From assembly GCA_022393335.1 (NCBI GenBank), contig JAJEKB010021317.1, positions 1,074,980 through 1,138,979 on the forward strand: a DNA stretch of 64,000 nt, in the 5' to 3' direction. Every line of letters starts with the position of its first letter. Position 1 is the stretch's first letter. The notes beneath the pieces were generated by a model. The model did no database searches, had not been told where the DNA came from, and was given only the letters and a program-made list of their open reading frames with translations. Shown in pieces: positions 12,471-25,289 of the stretch. Position numbers and translations under genes: made by a program. Source of the stretch: Macrotrachela quadricornifera (taxonomy: Eukaryota > Rotifera > Eurotatoria > Philodinida > Philodinidae).

Positions 12471-14595
12471 CGTCGCTTCGACTCCCTTGACCCTCGACTG
12501 AATCAAGAAAAGTTGTAGTATCTCTCCCTACTCTATTTTTTATTTACATTCTTCACATAACACGAAGTAGAAACACGTGTATCATTTAAGATTTTTATAC
12601 TATCCTAAAACTATCATTATAGAATATAGGATAAAATTCACCAAGGTAGCGCCCAGCCTGTGAATTTGTTGACCCTTTTCTCAGAAAAATCTTACACCAG
12701 TACATTTAAGTAAACTTTGTCCAATCATGTTAGATATTCCAACCCTTGATTCCATATAGAATCATAAGAATATGAAACTCTTTCAATTAGTTCTCATTTT
12801 ATAAAACAGAGATTTTGCTTAAAGAGCGCATAATCTTATGGGCCTAACTCCTTATTATGATCGCGATCATTTAACAGTTACGACATTCGTTTAATCTGCT
12901 AAGAATCAATTTTCAAATGATTCATTTGAGTCTATACTAAAGCACAATTTTTGCGATCAATTACGAGAACGGCTATCCGTTCCATCTGTCAGGCTTCGTT
13001 GAGTAGCTTATAATTCATAGTTCTCATTCGCCTTTTGCACGTTTCAATTATTTCAAAAAACAAGTTAAATCACCATAGAATCCATCCATCAGTTGACTTC
13101 TAGTATCACACAATGACTCCTGCTGCATTTCGCATCTGAGACAAAGCTACACGCTTTCACTATACTCCTATTCTTCTCATGCTGTCACCACGAATGTCAC
13201 GTAATTTGTGACAAATTATCCTGCGAGATATTTTTATATATCTCTATTAGAAGACAGCTACTATGTCTAACTACAGAGGAACAGCGAGTTGTTCGCCGGC
13301 GCTCCTCCGAGGCCCACTCACGGCTAGCTTTTCCGTGCATCAAACTTTATAGGGTACCGAAGCTTTGCCTTCTAACTACGTAATTCGACCATCATTCGCT
13401 TCTCCCAAAAGACTCACAAATTTTTCTTAGAATAGGTAATTAAAATAGAGTATTCTGCCAAAACGTCAGGTGCCGAAACAATTCACTTATGCTTCGGTGC
13501 ACCAGTATTCCGCTCAACTCCAATGAAGATTGCAACTCCGTGATAATGCGTTCCATAAAAACTCATAATTCTTTAAGTCCTCTTTGAAGCACAACTTTTG
13601 TACCTATTAGGGAGTACGGCTAGTCGTTCATTGGCGCCCCTTCGAGTCACCACTCATGGTTAGCCATTCCATGCATCAAAACTTTTTTTCTCAGGTGACG
13701 ATTATTTTTCTACGAGTTAGCTTCCTCGTTTTATAGGAAAACAATGTAACAAAAAGTAAACTCGATTTAAGTCGTGAGTCTCAATTATCTATGATCAAAT
13801 TTTACAAAGAAAAATTTTTTTTGTAAAATAACCTGTCCTTTGTGTAGAAAAATAATTTCAAGAAAATTTAAAAAACTGACATCATCAATCGATTCCTCGA
13901 CTACAATTACCTTTGCTTAAACTTTATAAAATATATTTGTTTTCGTAAAAAACATTTCGTTTGTGAAAAAATACTCTTAAAAAAATTTTAAAAACTAATA
14001 CCAGATTCGGGTTCCTCAATCTCGAAAATCTTTGGGTCAAATAAATATGTTTCAAATGGGACCTTTGACATGGGACCGATGATACGCACACAAACTCATT
14101 TTATTTTTTTTGTGTGCTCCTCCATTCAATCGACGAAAAAACTCCTCTAACGAAGTTAATACTACCATATACCTTCATTCATCAATTCCGATACCACCAC
14201 ACAAGCAATGGTGTTCATTACACATCATGGTGAAATCAGCAAATCGTGATAAAATACTTGTTTTCGATGAAAAATAGGAAACCTCACCAATTCCTCACGT
14301 CAATTGATCAATTCAGATGCCACCAAAATAAGCAATACCGTTGATTAACTGTCATGCCTCGGTGTAATGAACGTTTTCCGAAAGATTAATTTTGAATGTT
14401 TTAGTTATTTTTTATATGGATGTGTTTTGAACCTGCCACACATACACCTAAAAACTATTTTTTTTCATATGGCCCTCCCTACAGTCGAGGGAAAAGCTCT
14501 GTTTTAGCAAAAAAACTTATTTTAAAAAATTCAAAAACTAATAGTGCCATTCGATCCGTCGACCCCGAAAACCTTTTGTCAAACTTCATAAGAAA
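12471..14595. repeat. Gene-free region of diverged repeats
   Basis: No coding gene is visible. Two related blocks occur at about 13274-13352 and 13612-13690; both contain a ggcgc core with ccactca and end in cattcc/ttttcc-gtgcatcaaa. A block at 12466-12502 (aagtaacgttcgtcgcttcg, then ttgaccctcgactga) resembles 39497-39535, suggesting a dispersed element. From 13860 onward the region also holds copies of the unit described at 13860-15120. Confidence 0.5.
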
Positions 14596-15120
14596 CTAGT
14601 GGAAACCCGTGCATGCTGCACGGCTGCTTTCGCTCTGTGAAGAAAATCTTTTCTGCTGGCGAGAGAATTCTTCAAGACACTTTTAGAATTTTACTTCTGC
14701 TGTGAAACAAAGCTTATTACATGATATTCAATTTATTTAAAGATAACCAATATTAAAAATTTCTTTGAAAACAATCATATGTTCCTTTGATCTCATCTTT
14801 ACCATCACTCCTGTTCCTTTAACCTGGTAACACACACAGAGACACTCAACATTATTATATAGAAGAAGATAGCCAAGCCTATTTTTTCCTCTAGAGCTAG
14901 TGCTAAAACCATGCTTTTTTGATCCGTCGGACCAATCTAAAACCATGTTTTTTGATCCCGATAACAGAGGGACACACACCGAACATTATAATATACGTAG
15001 ATCATTATTTTCTTGAAAAAAGCCTTTTTTAGTAAAAAAAATTATTTGTAAAAATTCAAAAACTGATAGTGCCAGTCGATTCCCCGACCCCAAAAACCTT
15101 TGGTCAGACCTTCCGCGTTG
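13860..15120 (+). repeat. Diverged ~60-bp unit, four copies
   Basis: Copies start near 13866, 13988, 14530 and 15052. They share the pattern aattcaaaaactaatagtgc, a cgat-cc-cgacc block and aaaacctttggtca. The last two are the most alike and both lie near a catatggccc/catatgaccc tract with cagtcgaggg (14467-14493 and 15212-15239). They may be part of one decayed mobile element that includes the Helitron end. Confidence 0.5.
14596..14640 (-). mobile_element. Helitron-like 3' terminus
   Basis: On the minus strand the sequence reads CCGTGCA-gca-TGCACGG (14623-14607, a perfect 7-bp stem with 3-base loop), then seven bases, then CTAG (14599-14596), followed by T. A short GC-rich hairpin just before a terminal CTAG/CTRR inserted next to T is the diagnostic 3' end of Helitrons, which are known in bdelloids. 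The element would extend to higher coordinates. I did not find the TC 5' end or any Rep/helicase sequence, so it is probably a non-autonomous or truncated copy. Confidence 0.6.
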
Positions 15121-15448
15121 AGTCATGCGTGAAGTTTGATTCTTTGAGCGATTTTTCTAAGAACATGTTTTTTTCACTTTTGACCCCGACGAGAAGCAAA
15201 CTATTTTTTTTCATATGACCCTTCCTTCAGTCGAGGGAATTAAAGTGCAAGCTTGTTTTATAGAAATATACTATTAATGTTGTGTTATACGAAACAATAA
15301 AACATTTGCGATGTTTATTTCTGCAAAGAAGTTTAAAGGACTGCAGTTCTGATATTAGTTTTATTGTTTGGTGATGTCATTAGTATTTCATTGTTATTTT
15401 TTTTTTGGTAAGATTTCCTTTCTTCTTAAGTTCAACAGTTTTAAATTA

Positions 15449-15672
15449 TTAAATAAGACGACTAAGAGAAACAAGCACAATTGAAATACCAACACCAAAT
15501 ATTAAAGCTAAATTTGGTTTGAATGCTAAAAAGAAAAAGTCCTTGCAAGACAAAATACAGTGCGATAATATACAATTCTTACTTGTAGTAGTATCTGCTG
15601 GTGTTGTTGGGCTATCTGTTGTCGTCGTCGTCGTCGATCTAGATATATTTATAGATGTAGGTGGGCGACATT
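15449..15672 (-). CDS. 3' end of a Thr-rich surface protein with hydrophobic (GPI-type) tail, partial
   Basis: Exon 15449-15525 encodes FKPNLALIFGVGISIVLVSL followed by SRLI and a stop. An upstream exon (15583 to about 15672) encodes RSTTTTTTDSPTTPADTTT. The 57-bp intron 15526-15582 has GTAAG and TTTTTAG ends, and the join is in frame. A Thr-rich stalk followed by a terminal hydrophobic segment with almost no cytoplasmic tail is typical of GPI-anchored or mucin-like proteins. No start codon or further upstream exon was found; an in-frame stop lies just before the upstream exon. It may be a remnant. Confidence 0.35.
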
Positions 15673-16655
15673 AGTAACAGATTTAAATTTTTTGAAAAAA
15701 ATATTCGTTCATCGACTTGTGTCAAATAGAGCATTCAATACACTGTCGAATGTATATCTTTTGAAAACTTTTTATTAAAAAAAAGGCATTAAAAAAATCT
15801 CAAATTAATTGTTATACGTTATTTATATTAAAAAAAAAGACACAGTTTGTTCGCTAAATATTCTCCCTTCAACTTTGTATTAACTAAGAAAACAGTTGTG
15901 TCAGGGAGAATTCGATGAGATTGTACCAAATAGAATTGGATGACATTTATCAATTGATATGAAATTCATCTATTATTCACCAAAAATAATTTCTTCTCTC
16001 TGACTAATCAATGTATGATGAAAATCTTGGATCTATGTATTCATCAAATATTCATTCCATGATTTATGTCAGAAAGAATTTGATGAGAAGTATTTAATAC
16101 AAAATAATAAAAGAATAATTTCTCAGAAAACTCGAATTCGCTACTATCTTTACTTACGTTTATTCAAATTCAAACATAATCGACATTCATAAGAAATTTT
16201 ATAAAATTTACACTATCTCATTTCAAATAGGTTGAATCTTCATAATTTATAGTACTGAAATTCAAATATAGTTGGTCTTGATTCTTTATACAATTTATAA
16301 CAAATCATCAGATGATATAAATTCTACACAACTTTTTACGAGGAATAACCCATCCTATTTGAATTCAAAAATTATATTAAGGCCCCACCCTCTCAAAAAA
16401 GTCAATTTTCGCCAGGAAAATCGACTTTGAGATAAATGCATGGGAAGATAGCCCAAGTTCTGCTCTTGCAGAAACAGTATGAATTTCCTTTTGATGCCTC
16501 ATTTCTGGTAAGATTTTTGATGATTTTCGTGATGTACTATTCGTAAAACAAGCGTTTTTTTTTAAAAACGACAAATCTTTTTCATTTTTTCTCAGAATGT
16601 AGGTTTCACAACGTATTTACAAGATTACTCTGCCACAATACTGTATAAAGTCAAA
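15673..16655. other. AT-rich intergenic region
   Basis: No gene is supported. A 65-codon frame at 16377-16574 (minus) has no recognisable feature. Confidence 0.4.
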
Positions 16656-16896
16656 TATTTTGTTTTTGTTTGAAAGAGCGTGAAAAACTGCAGGTGCTGT
16701 GAGGCTCGGTTTTTTGAATGAAGCTTTGTTATTATTATATTAAAGAGCATTTTTATAATTAGAGCGCCATTTTTTGAGAGTTTTTTGAGTGAATGAACTT
16801 GTCAACCCTTTTCTCCACTTGATATATAGGAGTTTTAAAAAAAGGGGCCTCACAGCACCTGCATCTTGAGATGCTCTTTCAAACAAAAAAAAAATA
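16656..16896. mobile_element. ~240-bp MITE with ~50-bp terminal inverted repeats
   Basis: The left arm (from 16656) contains TTTGTTTGAAAGAGC and TGCAGGTGCTGTGAGGC; the right arm carries both blocks in inverse order up to 16896 (gcctcacagcacctgca, gctctttcaaacaaa). The arms differ mainly in a short stretch between the two blocks. The centre of about 140 bp has no coding capacity. The ends are flanked by AT-rich aaatat sequence, so the target duplication is ambiguous. Confidence 0.8.
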
Positions 16897-17754
16897 TCTA
16901 TATATTGAATGAAGACACACAGAGAAATCTTGCAGACAAAATAAGCTATTTTTGACCCATGTTGGGTTCATATTACAGCACGATCCGTCATCACTATCGT
17001 GATGATCACTTCATTGGTTTCTCCACTAAAACCAATCAAAAAATTTGATAGCGAGTGCAACTAGTCAGGCGCACAAATTCTGCACTTCCATAAAGACCTG
17101 ATAAACACAAAATCGCAGCAAACCTTTCCACAAAGAAGAAATTAATAATTGATTTTTTCGTGGTGATGGTACTCAATACCTCGGGTCTCTGCATCTCTTA
17201 GAAGCTTTCGGGACATTTATGGTACATCATTAGGTTCAGCTTGATAAAAACTAACCATTGTATCTCTCTGTCTCTCTGGGTAAATCTTTAGTCTCCATGG
17301 AAACAACCGAATACTCGTTAGATTGACTATAAAAACTTTGCTTCAGATTTCTAAAATCCTTACATCGCGTAATCAAAGGTTTGCGCGAAGCGTGCCGTAA
17401 TCGTCTTCATATCAATTATTGAAATTTTTTGTAGTTTTTTTTTGGATGGCTAGACGTTCATAACAGTTATGCACTCTTAGCTAGCATATATCTATAATCA
17501 GTGATTGATTGCTTATATCTGCTTTTCACAATGATTTTTGTAGTAGCTTCATATTCATGGGAAAAAAAGAACTCTTTGTTATGCTCATTGATACGTTTCT
17601 GTATTTGAATCATTTTTCACAAATACTTGAAAATGATTAGTGTTTAGAATGTATTGTTTACAAACAAATTCTCAAGTTATTGACATATCCTTGTTGGATC
17701 TTGTTTAATAAAATGATTATATTAATATGAGTGAATAAATAAAAAAAAACTGAT
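16897..17754. other. Intergenic region downstream of the alpha-2-macroglobulin gene
   Basis: No gene is visible. The part next to 17755 is the 3' untranslated region of the minus-strand alpha-2-macroglobulin gene; the AATAAA-like strings there are weak. Confidence 0.4.
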
Positions 17755-20700
17755 TTAGTTGATAATAACTTTTTCTGTAGCCGATCGACCGAAATTTTCC
17801 GGTGAATACATTTCTTCTGCTTTCGCTGGTGGAATCATAAATGTTCCAGCACATGTTGCACGTATGACATAACTCCATTGATAGACACCAGGCCATAATA
17901 ATGAACAAAATGCTTCAGCACGTTCATCTCGTAAATTCTCATGTTCAGTCCAACCTAATTGACATCCAGATGAATAAAAATGGGTTCGATTTGATCTCGT
18001 TATCGATGATTGTGTATTGCATGGTTCACAACCAGCGGGTAAATAATCAACTAAGACAATGTGATATCTTCGTTGTGTTGTTGTCATTGTTAGTAGAACT
18101 TGAATTTTTTCATTTAATTTAAATTCCCATGTTCCATTCTTTTGTTTTTGAATATGTGATGAATCATCAAGAGATACATAGGATCGTTCAATTTTAAAAC
18201 CATAATTAGCGGCATTGAGCTCTAGATTTATTGAGACATAATTCAATCTAATACGATAGTATAATCGACCTTGTCCATCGTTTTGTATGATTAGATTCTT
18301 ATTCGTATTTGATGATGAGGATAAAACTGCTTTCATTGGAATATTTACTGTATATGTATTTGTTGTTCGACCTTGAAATTGATGTTGACCACAATAGTTC
18401 TTATCTAACCAAATATTAGCAAGAAAATCTGGTGTATCGTTTTCTTTAATATGAAAATATTTCTCTAATGCAATTAATACAAAACAATTCTCCTGTGTAG
18501 TTTTCCATGCTCCTTTCACTCGATGTGCTTGTAAACCTTTACATAATTTCGTACAAAGAGTTGACTTTGAATCAATAGTCAGTAACGCTTCTAATAAGAT
18601 TGCATCTGTTCGTTGATCTGAATGTAACATTACTGATTGTCCATCATCACCATATGATGTAATAAAATGAGCTGTGTCACTAGTTTCACTTACTTTTCCT
18701 TTTAAATGTTTATAAATTGTCTCTATTAATTGATTTGTATTCTGATTATTTTTAGTTGATAATGCAACTAAAAGCCAACCTAGTGCTTCTAAACTAAATT
18801 TATTAATTCCAGCTTGTATAAATAATTCCGATGCTTTTTTAGCGACATTTTGATCCTTTTTTGTTCGGACATATAATGCATAGCTGATCAAACTAAATCG
18901 AGTTATTTCCGACCAATATTTCGTATAGGATAATTGATCAATTTCATATTCAATATTTTCAAGATATTGCAATGCATTATTCAATACATACGTATCAAAC
19001 TCACAGATCTTTAAAAATAAAAATGAAGTGATGAATAATTTTTCTTTTTATTTACCTTTTTTTTCGCAACAATAACTAAACAATGTGCTGCATGTATACT
19101 CATATATGGATCAGTATACAAATCAGATTGGTTTGTCCAATAACCAAATCCACCATTAAAATATTGACGACCTTTTAATGTTTTAAGATCTGATTCTAAT
19201 TTATTTATTACAATAGATATATCAGGTAAATCTTTCGCTTGAAATACTTGTAAAACATCCCATAATGATAATACACCTAATACTCTTGAACTTAATTGTT
19301 CCGTACATTCATATGGATATGTATAAAGAGCAAGAATGGCATCGATTAATGAAGTTAATGCTGTTGAACTTGTTGATACGGATAATTCACCAAATTGTGG
19401 AAGAACATTTTCTGGTGTTTTTATTGGTTGTAAAATGACTTCCTCTTCAGATATATCTCCATATGTGTTAAAAGCTTCCGATGTTACCGGTGTAAAGACA
19501 GGTACACTTAATTGAATAGCATCACTAAATGATATGTTTGATTGGTTAGGCGCAGTACTCACGATAAATTGAAATCGAGCTATACCTGATTGAATTGTCG
19601 ATAGTGGAAATGTGACTGCAATTCGTTTATTTGCTTCAAGTTGAAGAGCATAACCAGTTTGTTGTGAATTAGTTTGTGATGTTAATAATCTAGCATTCGT
19701 TGCCTTCAAACCAGCATGTAATACTAACGATTGGTCAGTTTGATTTTCTAAAATAACCGATAAATGAGCTATATCTCCATAATTGAAAAATCTTGGCGGT
19801 GAAGGACGAATCGTAATGGGTAATTGAACAGTGAATAACATTTCACCTAAACCATATTGTCGTTCATTGATTGCTACGGCCCATACATGATATCGTGTGA
19901 GATTGTCAGGTAATTTGAATTCGAATGAAACATGTCCCAATGAATTCGTAGTTGATGATGGAATCCAACATGCTAATGGATTGAAATTCGATCGAACAGA
20001 TATGCTGTACTTCGTATCTCTTGACATCGCATCACCGTCATAACGTGCACAGCGAAAACAGTATCTTTCGTCCGATGACATACTGCCGTATAACTGTCTA
20101 TTTCGAAAATTTTCTCGATATTCTTCTATATTTTGCATATTGAATAATAAACAACGATTTCTTCCATGATATTGTTGAATATTTGATGATCGATTTGGAT
20201 AAAATATATCCAATGGATTAATTAATTTATAATCAGTTAATGATAAAATTGATTCATCAACAACAATTAGACAAACTTCTGCTTTGTCTACGGGTCTATG
20301 ATCTATATATTGTGTAACATTGACATCTATTTCAATGATTGATGATGGTAAATATATTTTGTTTTCTTCTTTTGTGTTAATTAAAATATTCAATTTATAA
20401 ATGTCTTTGGAGACTTCTAATTCTACTGAACCCGAAGCAATGGCTGGACGATTGAATGAATTATTTATTTGTGTATCTCGTAGAATAGAACCTATTAATT
20501 CAACATGAACTGTAAATCCTGGTATCCAATCTTTGGATATTTTAAATTGAATAGAAGCTGAATCTTTTTCAGGTTCAATCTGAAATTGTATTGGTTCGAA
20601 AACTTGATCTTCAACATCAAAGATGACTAAACCATTAGCTGGACTAAATGGTGCTAAAATGAGTAATTCGCATATATCATCTACTTGATAATTTGTTCTA

Positions 20701-23700
20701 TTTGGTATAATTATCAATTTGTCTGTTGGAACATATTCAGTCTTTTCTTTTTCCTTTTCTTTTTCTGTATCATCAGCAACATCGAGATTATCGTAGAAAC
20801 TCATTGCCAAACGTCCTTGTTCATCTTTAATAGTATATGACCAACTGTATTTTCCTCCTATGTTGTAATATATAGATAAAATCCAAAAAGTATATTTTCT
20901 AATTGAAAATTTTACCTAATGTTGGAGTAAAATCGATGTTCGCTGAATCTTTATTTGAACTAATATTTGTTATTTTTTGTTTATCTTTTATTTTTTTATA
21001 TTTTATTAAACCATTTTCATCTTGTTTCTTCTCTTTCCCAATACCAATTATTTTACATTTAATTCGAATGTTTCCAATTAAATTTCCATTAACATCTGTT
21101 ACGATGACTTTTGTTCGTATTGGTTGACCTTTTCTAGCATAATTATTAACTAGTTGAAAACCAACATAATATATCGATGGAAGAATGACAAATAATGTGT
21201 GAGTTTCATGTGTTTGATTATTTAAATCTGTAATCTCAGCTAATGCACAAACCATAATTGGTCTAGGTTGTTTTTCAATACCATGATAACTTATTTTGAT
21301 TTCATGTACACCTTGATTATCGGTTTTACCCTGAAAATAAACAAAGCAAGGTATTTAAGAGCATAGAAATAAAATAGATCTTACTTGAAAATGTTTTTCT
21401 GGATAGATTTTTTCATCTAGATTAATATTTCTAAACGATGAGAAGGATGATCCAGCTCTAGTAAATGTATAATCGGATATTTTTGGTATTGTAAATGTAG
21501 TTGTTGCAGCTTTTACTGTCCATTTAACATCAGCATCATTTAAATAATGACCAGTAAATAATTTTCCTTGACACCTAACGATGACATAGTTATCATTTGT
21601 TGGATGACAATAATCGGCGATTGATGGTTGAGTCGTTAAAGAAACTTCATATTCAGGTCGACGAAATTCTTCAATTTTAAAATAATGTTTTGTTTCACTT
21701 TGTCCATTGGATAAATTGAATTTGATCCATCCATCACCTAAATTAACATTATCGGGTAAGGTAAATTTAATATCAAATGCTCCATAATCATTGAGTTTAA
21801 CTTTCGATTCTTGAAGTTGTTGATCATAAGGATCATGAATTGAATAATCCATTGTACCTTGTACATAAGTAGGTAATTTAGCATTATCTTTGATTTTTAA
21901 CAATCGAACATATCCTTTGATATGTACTTCTTCTTTTGGTCTATATAAACCTCGATCATTAAATACATGCCAAACATACATATCGGAATTTGATGTCGAA
22001 GAACAAATATCAGTTAAAATACATCGATCATCATCTTTTTCTACAATTAATATTTCTTTGTAAATATTCGATATATCATTGGTAATGGTACATAATCCGA
22101 AATGATTAGTTTCGCTTTTTTTGTTTAATATTGAAACAGTTGCTTTATTGACGGGCGTACCAGTCATCAATTCAGTAACCCATGCAGTTAATTTGATGTA
22201 TGCACCTGAGGATACAAAAAGATCAACTGCTAATCGAGTACATTGTAACCAGACTAATAATTTTCGTTTCCTTTTGTGTTGTTTATTATGTTGACATTGA
22301 TTCCATGCTTTTTCTGTTGGTTCAATTATGATAATCAATTGACCTACACCTGTGTTCGGTGATAAATATTCTTTTAAAGAAATTTGTATTTCTTTTGGTT
22401 CATCACGTTCACAATTGGTTTGGATAATTTCATTTAATAATTCTTCTCCTAGTAATTGAGTATATGCATCGTCTTCTTTTCCATTTCTGGAAGAATATCT
22501 CCGAAAATAAAATAAACTGAAATAATAATGTTCAGATTTGACTCGTTTAATACGAAGTGTTAATTCAGAATAATTATAAACCATGAATGAATAAAATGGT
22601 TCATATAAAATCCCAGGATCCATTATAATCATACCTGAAGCAACCAATATATCACCATATAAAGGTGGGATATTATGAACATGAAATTGAATTGGTTTTT
22701 CAGAAAAATCATGTTCTAATATTTGACCATGAATATCTTTCAATACTCCTGATTGTATCGTCAATGTGTAGACAGTATTTGGTTTCGATTTATTCTGTAT
22801 CGTTATTTTTTTGTCACCATGTTCAATATCTAAAAGAAAATATTCTTCGTTGTATTTTCTATGTATCTATTTAAAAAGTTTGATTAAATTAACCTAAGCC
22901 AGGAACTTCTGGTTCGATTTTGAACAACGATTGAATAATCGTTGAATGATCCAATGGATTATTAAAAGTGATCGACCAGTTTTCACCAGGATCAGAAGAT
23001 GGTGCATTAGTTTGATTCTTATCTGGATTCCAATAACAAATCTTCAAAGGTCCATAAGTCTGAAAACTAATTGACCAATCTGATTCACTCTGTAATGGAC
23101 CTTCAGCTGATGGACAGCCTGCAGACAATTGAATTGTATATTCTGTTGCTTTTAATAAATCATTTTTAAATGTAAATGCAACATATCGTTGATTATCTTC
23201 TTCATTACCATGTAAGTATAAACTAAATTCTTCCATTGGTGGTGCTTCATCGATTAATTTCAACTCATCCTGTGGTATTTCATGCTGATTACTACTTATT
23301 ATATGTAAATGTTTAAAAATTTGATGTCGATCAATTTTCTGATTAAATAATAGAGAACATTTCGGTTTCAATGTTTCAACATGGTAATAGGGTAAGTGGT
23401 GTTTAATATATAGTCGAGGTGTAGAAAATTCATAGAAAAGTCCATCCGTTAATTTTCCTAAAAATAATAATAATAATTATAAGAAAAATGTTTTAGACAT
23501 TCACCTCCAATCGTTGATACACAATCTTCTTGATTAACTATTAATGTAAATTTAGTCGAGAATGGTAAATGATGTTTCGGCTCGAACTGAATTGTTTTCG
23601 TTCCTATCCATCTCCATTGACCTTCTAATGTTGGTGTAAGTGATATTCCATGATTTTCGCTATTGATATTCTCATCTATTGATGAAACAGCAATCATTGG

Positions 23701-24147
23701 TTGATTAAATGTGATTGAGATCGTGATTAATTCAGCATCGACTTCTGATTCATTCGGAAAATATCTTTCGATTATTAATGAGCCTGCTTCTTGTTTTGCT
23801 AATTGTTTCAGTAGTTCAGGATCAATATCAAAATCTTCTTGACAATATCGTGGTGGTGGTGCTGGTGGAAATGGAGTTTTAATTTCTTTACTTGCTTTTG
23901 GTGTTATAATTGTTGATTCACGTTTGAAAAACGCCTGTTCATCGCCCGATTCGTCAATCAATTCAGTACTCGCTCGAGCAAATAACGCTTGTAATTGCTC
24001 GGACGTTAAGCTCTGATGTTGTGAATCACCGTTTAATGTTGTTACTTCGGCAACCGTTGTGATTTGATCAGCTAATTCATTTGCTTCGGTAATGTTGAAT
24101 TGAAATCGATGCAGTTCAGACTTGGAACTTGATCGTTCTCCGTTCAT
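17755..24147 (-). CDS. Bacterial-type alpha-2-macroglobulin with CTEQ thioester motif
   Basis: Six exons (23505-24147, 22894-23457, 21385-22829, 20916-21330, 19056-20857, 17755-19008) join with five GT-AG introns of 47-64 bp into exactly 2041 codons. The protein has bacterial-type (COG2373/YfhM-like) order. An N-terminal part carries FNQPM and a [10 protein letters not shown] segment, followed by macroglobulin domains ([28 protein letters not shown]), the [20 protein letters not shown] region, and [15 protein letters not shown] with thioester Cys1540 and Gln1543. The C-terminus [20 protein letters not shown] is the typical bacterial ending. Such proteins trap proteases through a thioester. 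There is no signal peptide or lipobox at the chosen start, so the product would be cytosolic unless an upstream exon is missing. Short host-like introns indicate a domesticated, possibly horizontally acquired gene. Confidence 0.9.
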
Positions 24148-24366
24148 CGTATCAAGATTATACTTTTATTTGCAAAGAAAGTATCGAATATTCACGTATA
24201 CTATTTATACATATTGATGTACGAGAACAATCATGGATACGACAAATGAATACAAACAAAGTGTAAGACATTACTGTTTTTTTTTCACATGGCTTTTACC
24301 CAACGTGACGTTCTGTCGTAATGACTATATACGCTTTCTTATCATGACTTTTAGTAAACAAGTAAG

Positions 24367-24383
24367 GAGGGTGAGAATGAGGA
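24367..24383 (+). repeat. Dispersed GGGTGAG-type motif, copy 2
   Basis: The sequence ggagggtgagaatgagg lies about 220 bp upstream of the alpha-2-macroglobulin start codon, on the opposite strand to that gene. It shares the ggtgagaatgag core with copies at 4381 and 46321. Confidence 0.5.
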
Positions 24384-24797
24384 TCAACGGAATATGATCG
24401 TAGACACGAAAGCACGCAGTTCCATACTTCTATTAATCCAAATTGTACACTTTGTGAGATTACTTTCAAAAGGCACAATAATAGTTTTTATATCTAATTG
24501 ACGTATTTCTTCCTCAACCGATAAAATTCTAGAGCTGATTTCTAGACGTGATAATTTTGATAGATGAGTTAAAAGAAACAATGGAGGATTTTGTTCACTG
24601 ATTATACACATGAAGTTGTTCGAAGCATTACAGATCTTTAATTTTGTAATCATTATTTTATTTAGATATTTGGATAATTGATCATCATCATCAAATAATT
24701 TTTGTAAAATCTCTGCAGATACACTTATTGATGACAAATGTGGTGTTTGTTTGAGAATTTCAGATCCGTTTTCATATGTAATTGCTATTGAAAACAT
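24384..24797 (-). CDS. Hypothetical 137-residue fragment, possibly from an F-box/LRR-like protein
   Basis: The open frame begins MFSIAITYENGSEILKQ and contains leucine-rich stretches (LSSISVSAEILQKLF, FLLTHLSKLSRLEISSRIL, IRQLDIKTIIVPFESNLTK). They resemble the degenerate LRR part of F-box-type proteins, but no F-box is present. It has no signal peptide or membrane helix. It lies between the alpha-2-macroglobulin gene and a BTB relic on the same strand. It could be a gene fragment. Confidence 0.35.
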   Translation of the reverse strand: MFSIAITYENGSEILKQTPHLSSISVSAEILQKLFDDDDQLSKYLNKIMITKLKICNASNNFMCIISEQNPPLFLLTHLSKLSRLEISSRILSVEEEIRQLDIKTIIVPFESNLTKCTIWINRSMELRAFVSTIIFR

Positions 24798-24913
24798 CCA
24801 TATAATAGTTCGTTCGGTAAGGATTCAAATTTGTTAATCGTTTGTATATGTCTCATTATTACAATAACATGCACGCGGATTGTGATTTGTACAGTAAACA
24901 AAGTATTGCACAA

Positions 24914-25285
24914 CTATAAGTAATATCTATCGTGAGGGAAAAAATCAATAGGATTATTCGTGTCAAAGTCTTGTAATTGATTCAGTAAATGACGAAATAG
25001 AGTTGGATCATAATCAGAAAAGATATTGCCATTTTGATCAATTTGGAATTTATGTTCTCACCGACCATTAAACAAGATAGAGAGAAATGATGATAGAACG
25101 CGCGTGAGAATTTCACGAATTGTTTGTATTATCTCATCGCTCAAATTAAGAGGAATAATATCCGCATTTTCAGAAGCAGCTCTTTTCACGTGTGTTACTT
25201 CCTCTTCAAATTGTATTTGATTCGTGCTTGATCTTTCGGCAGATCTTGCTCTTGTTGAAGTATAGTAGAATGTGTCATGTTCTTT
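24914..25285 (-). pseudogene. BTB/T1 (KCTD-type) domain exon with a premature stop
   Basis: An exon bounded by a TTATTAG acceptor (just above 25285) and ending at a TAG stop (24914-24916) reads in one frame of 124 codons except for one internal TGA at 25058-25060. The text runs LNLSDEIIQTIREILTRVLS, SFLSILFNGR, stop, EHKFQIDQNGNIFSDYDPTL, FRHLLNQLQDF. This matches the potassium-channel tetramerisation/KCTD BTB fold, where FNGR is normally followed by Trp; TGG to TGA explains the stop. The T-x-R-x-T-L strand is altered as well. KCTD proteins usually act as cullin-3 adaptors or channel partners. No upstream exon was identified. Confidence 0.7.
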
Positions 25286-25289
25286 CTAA

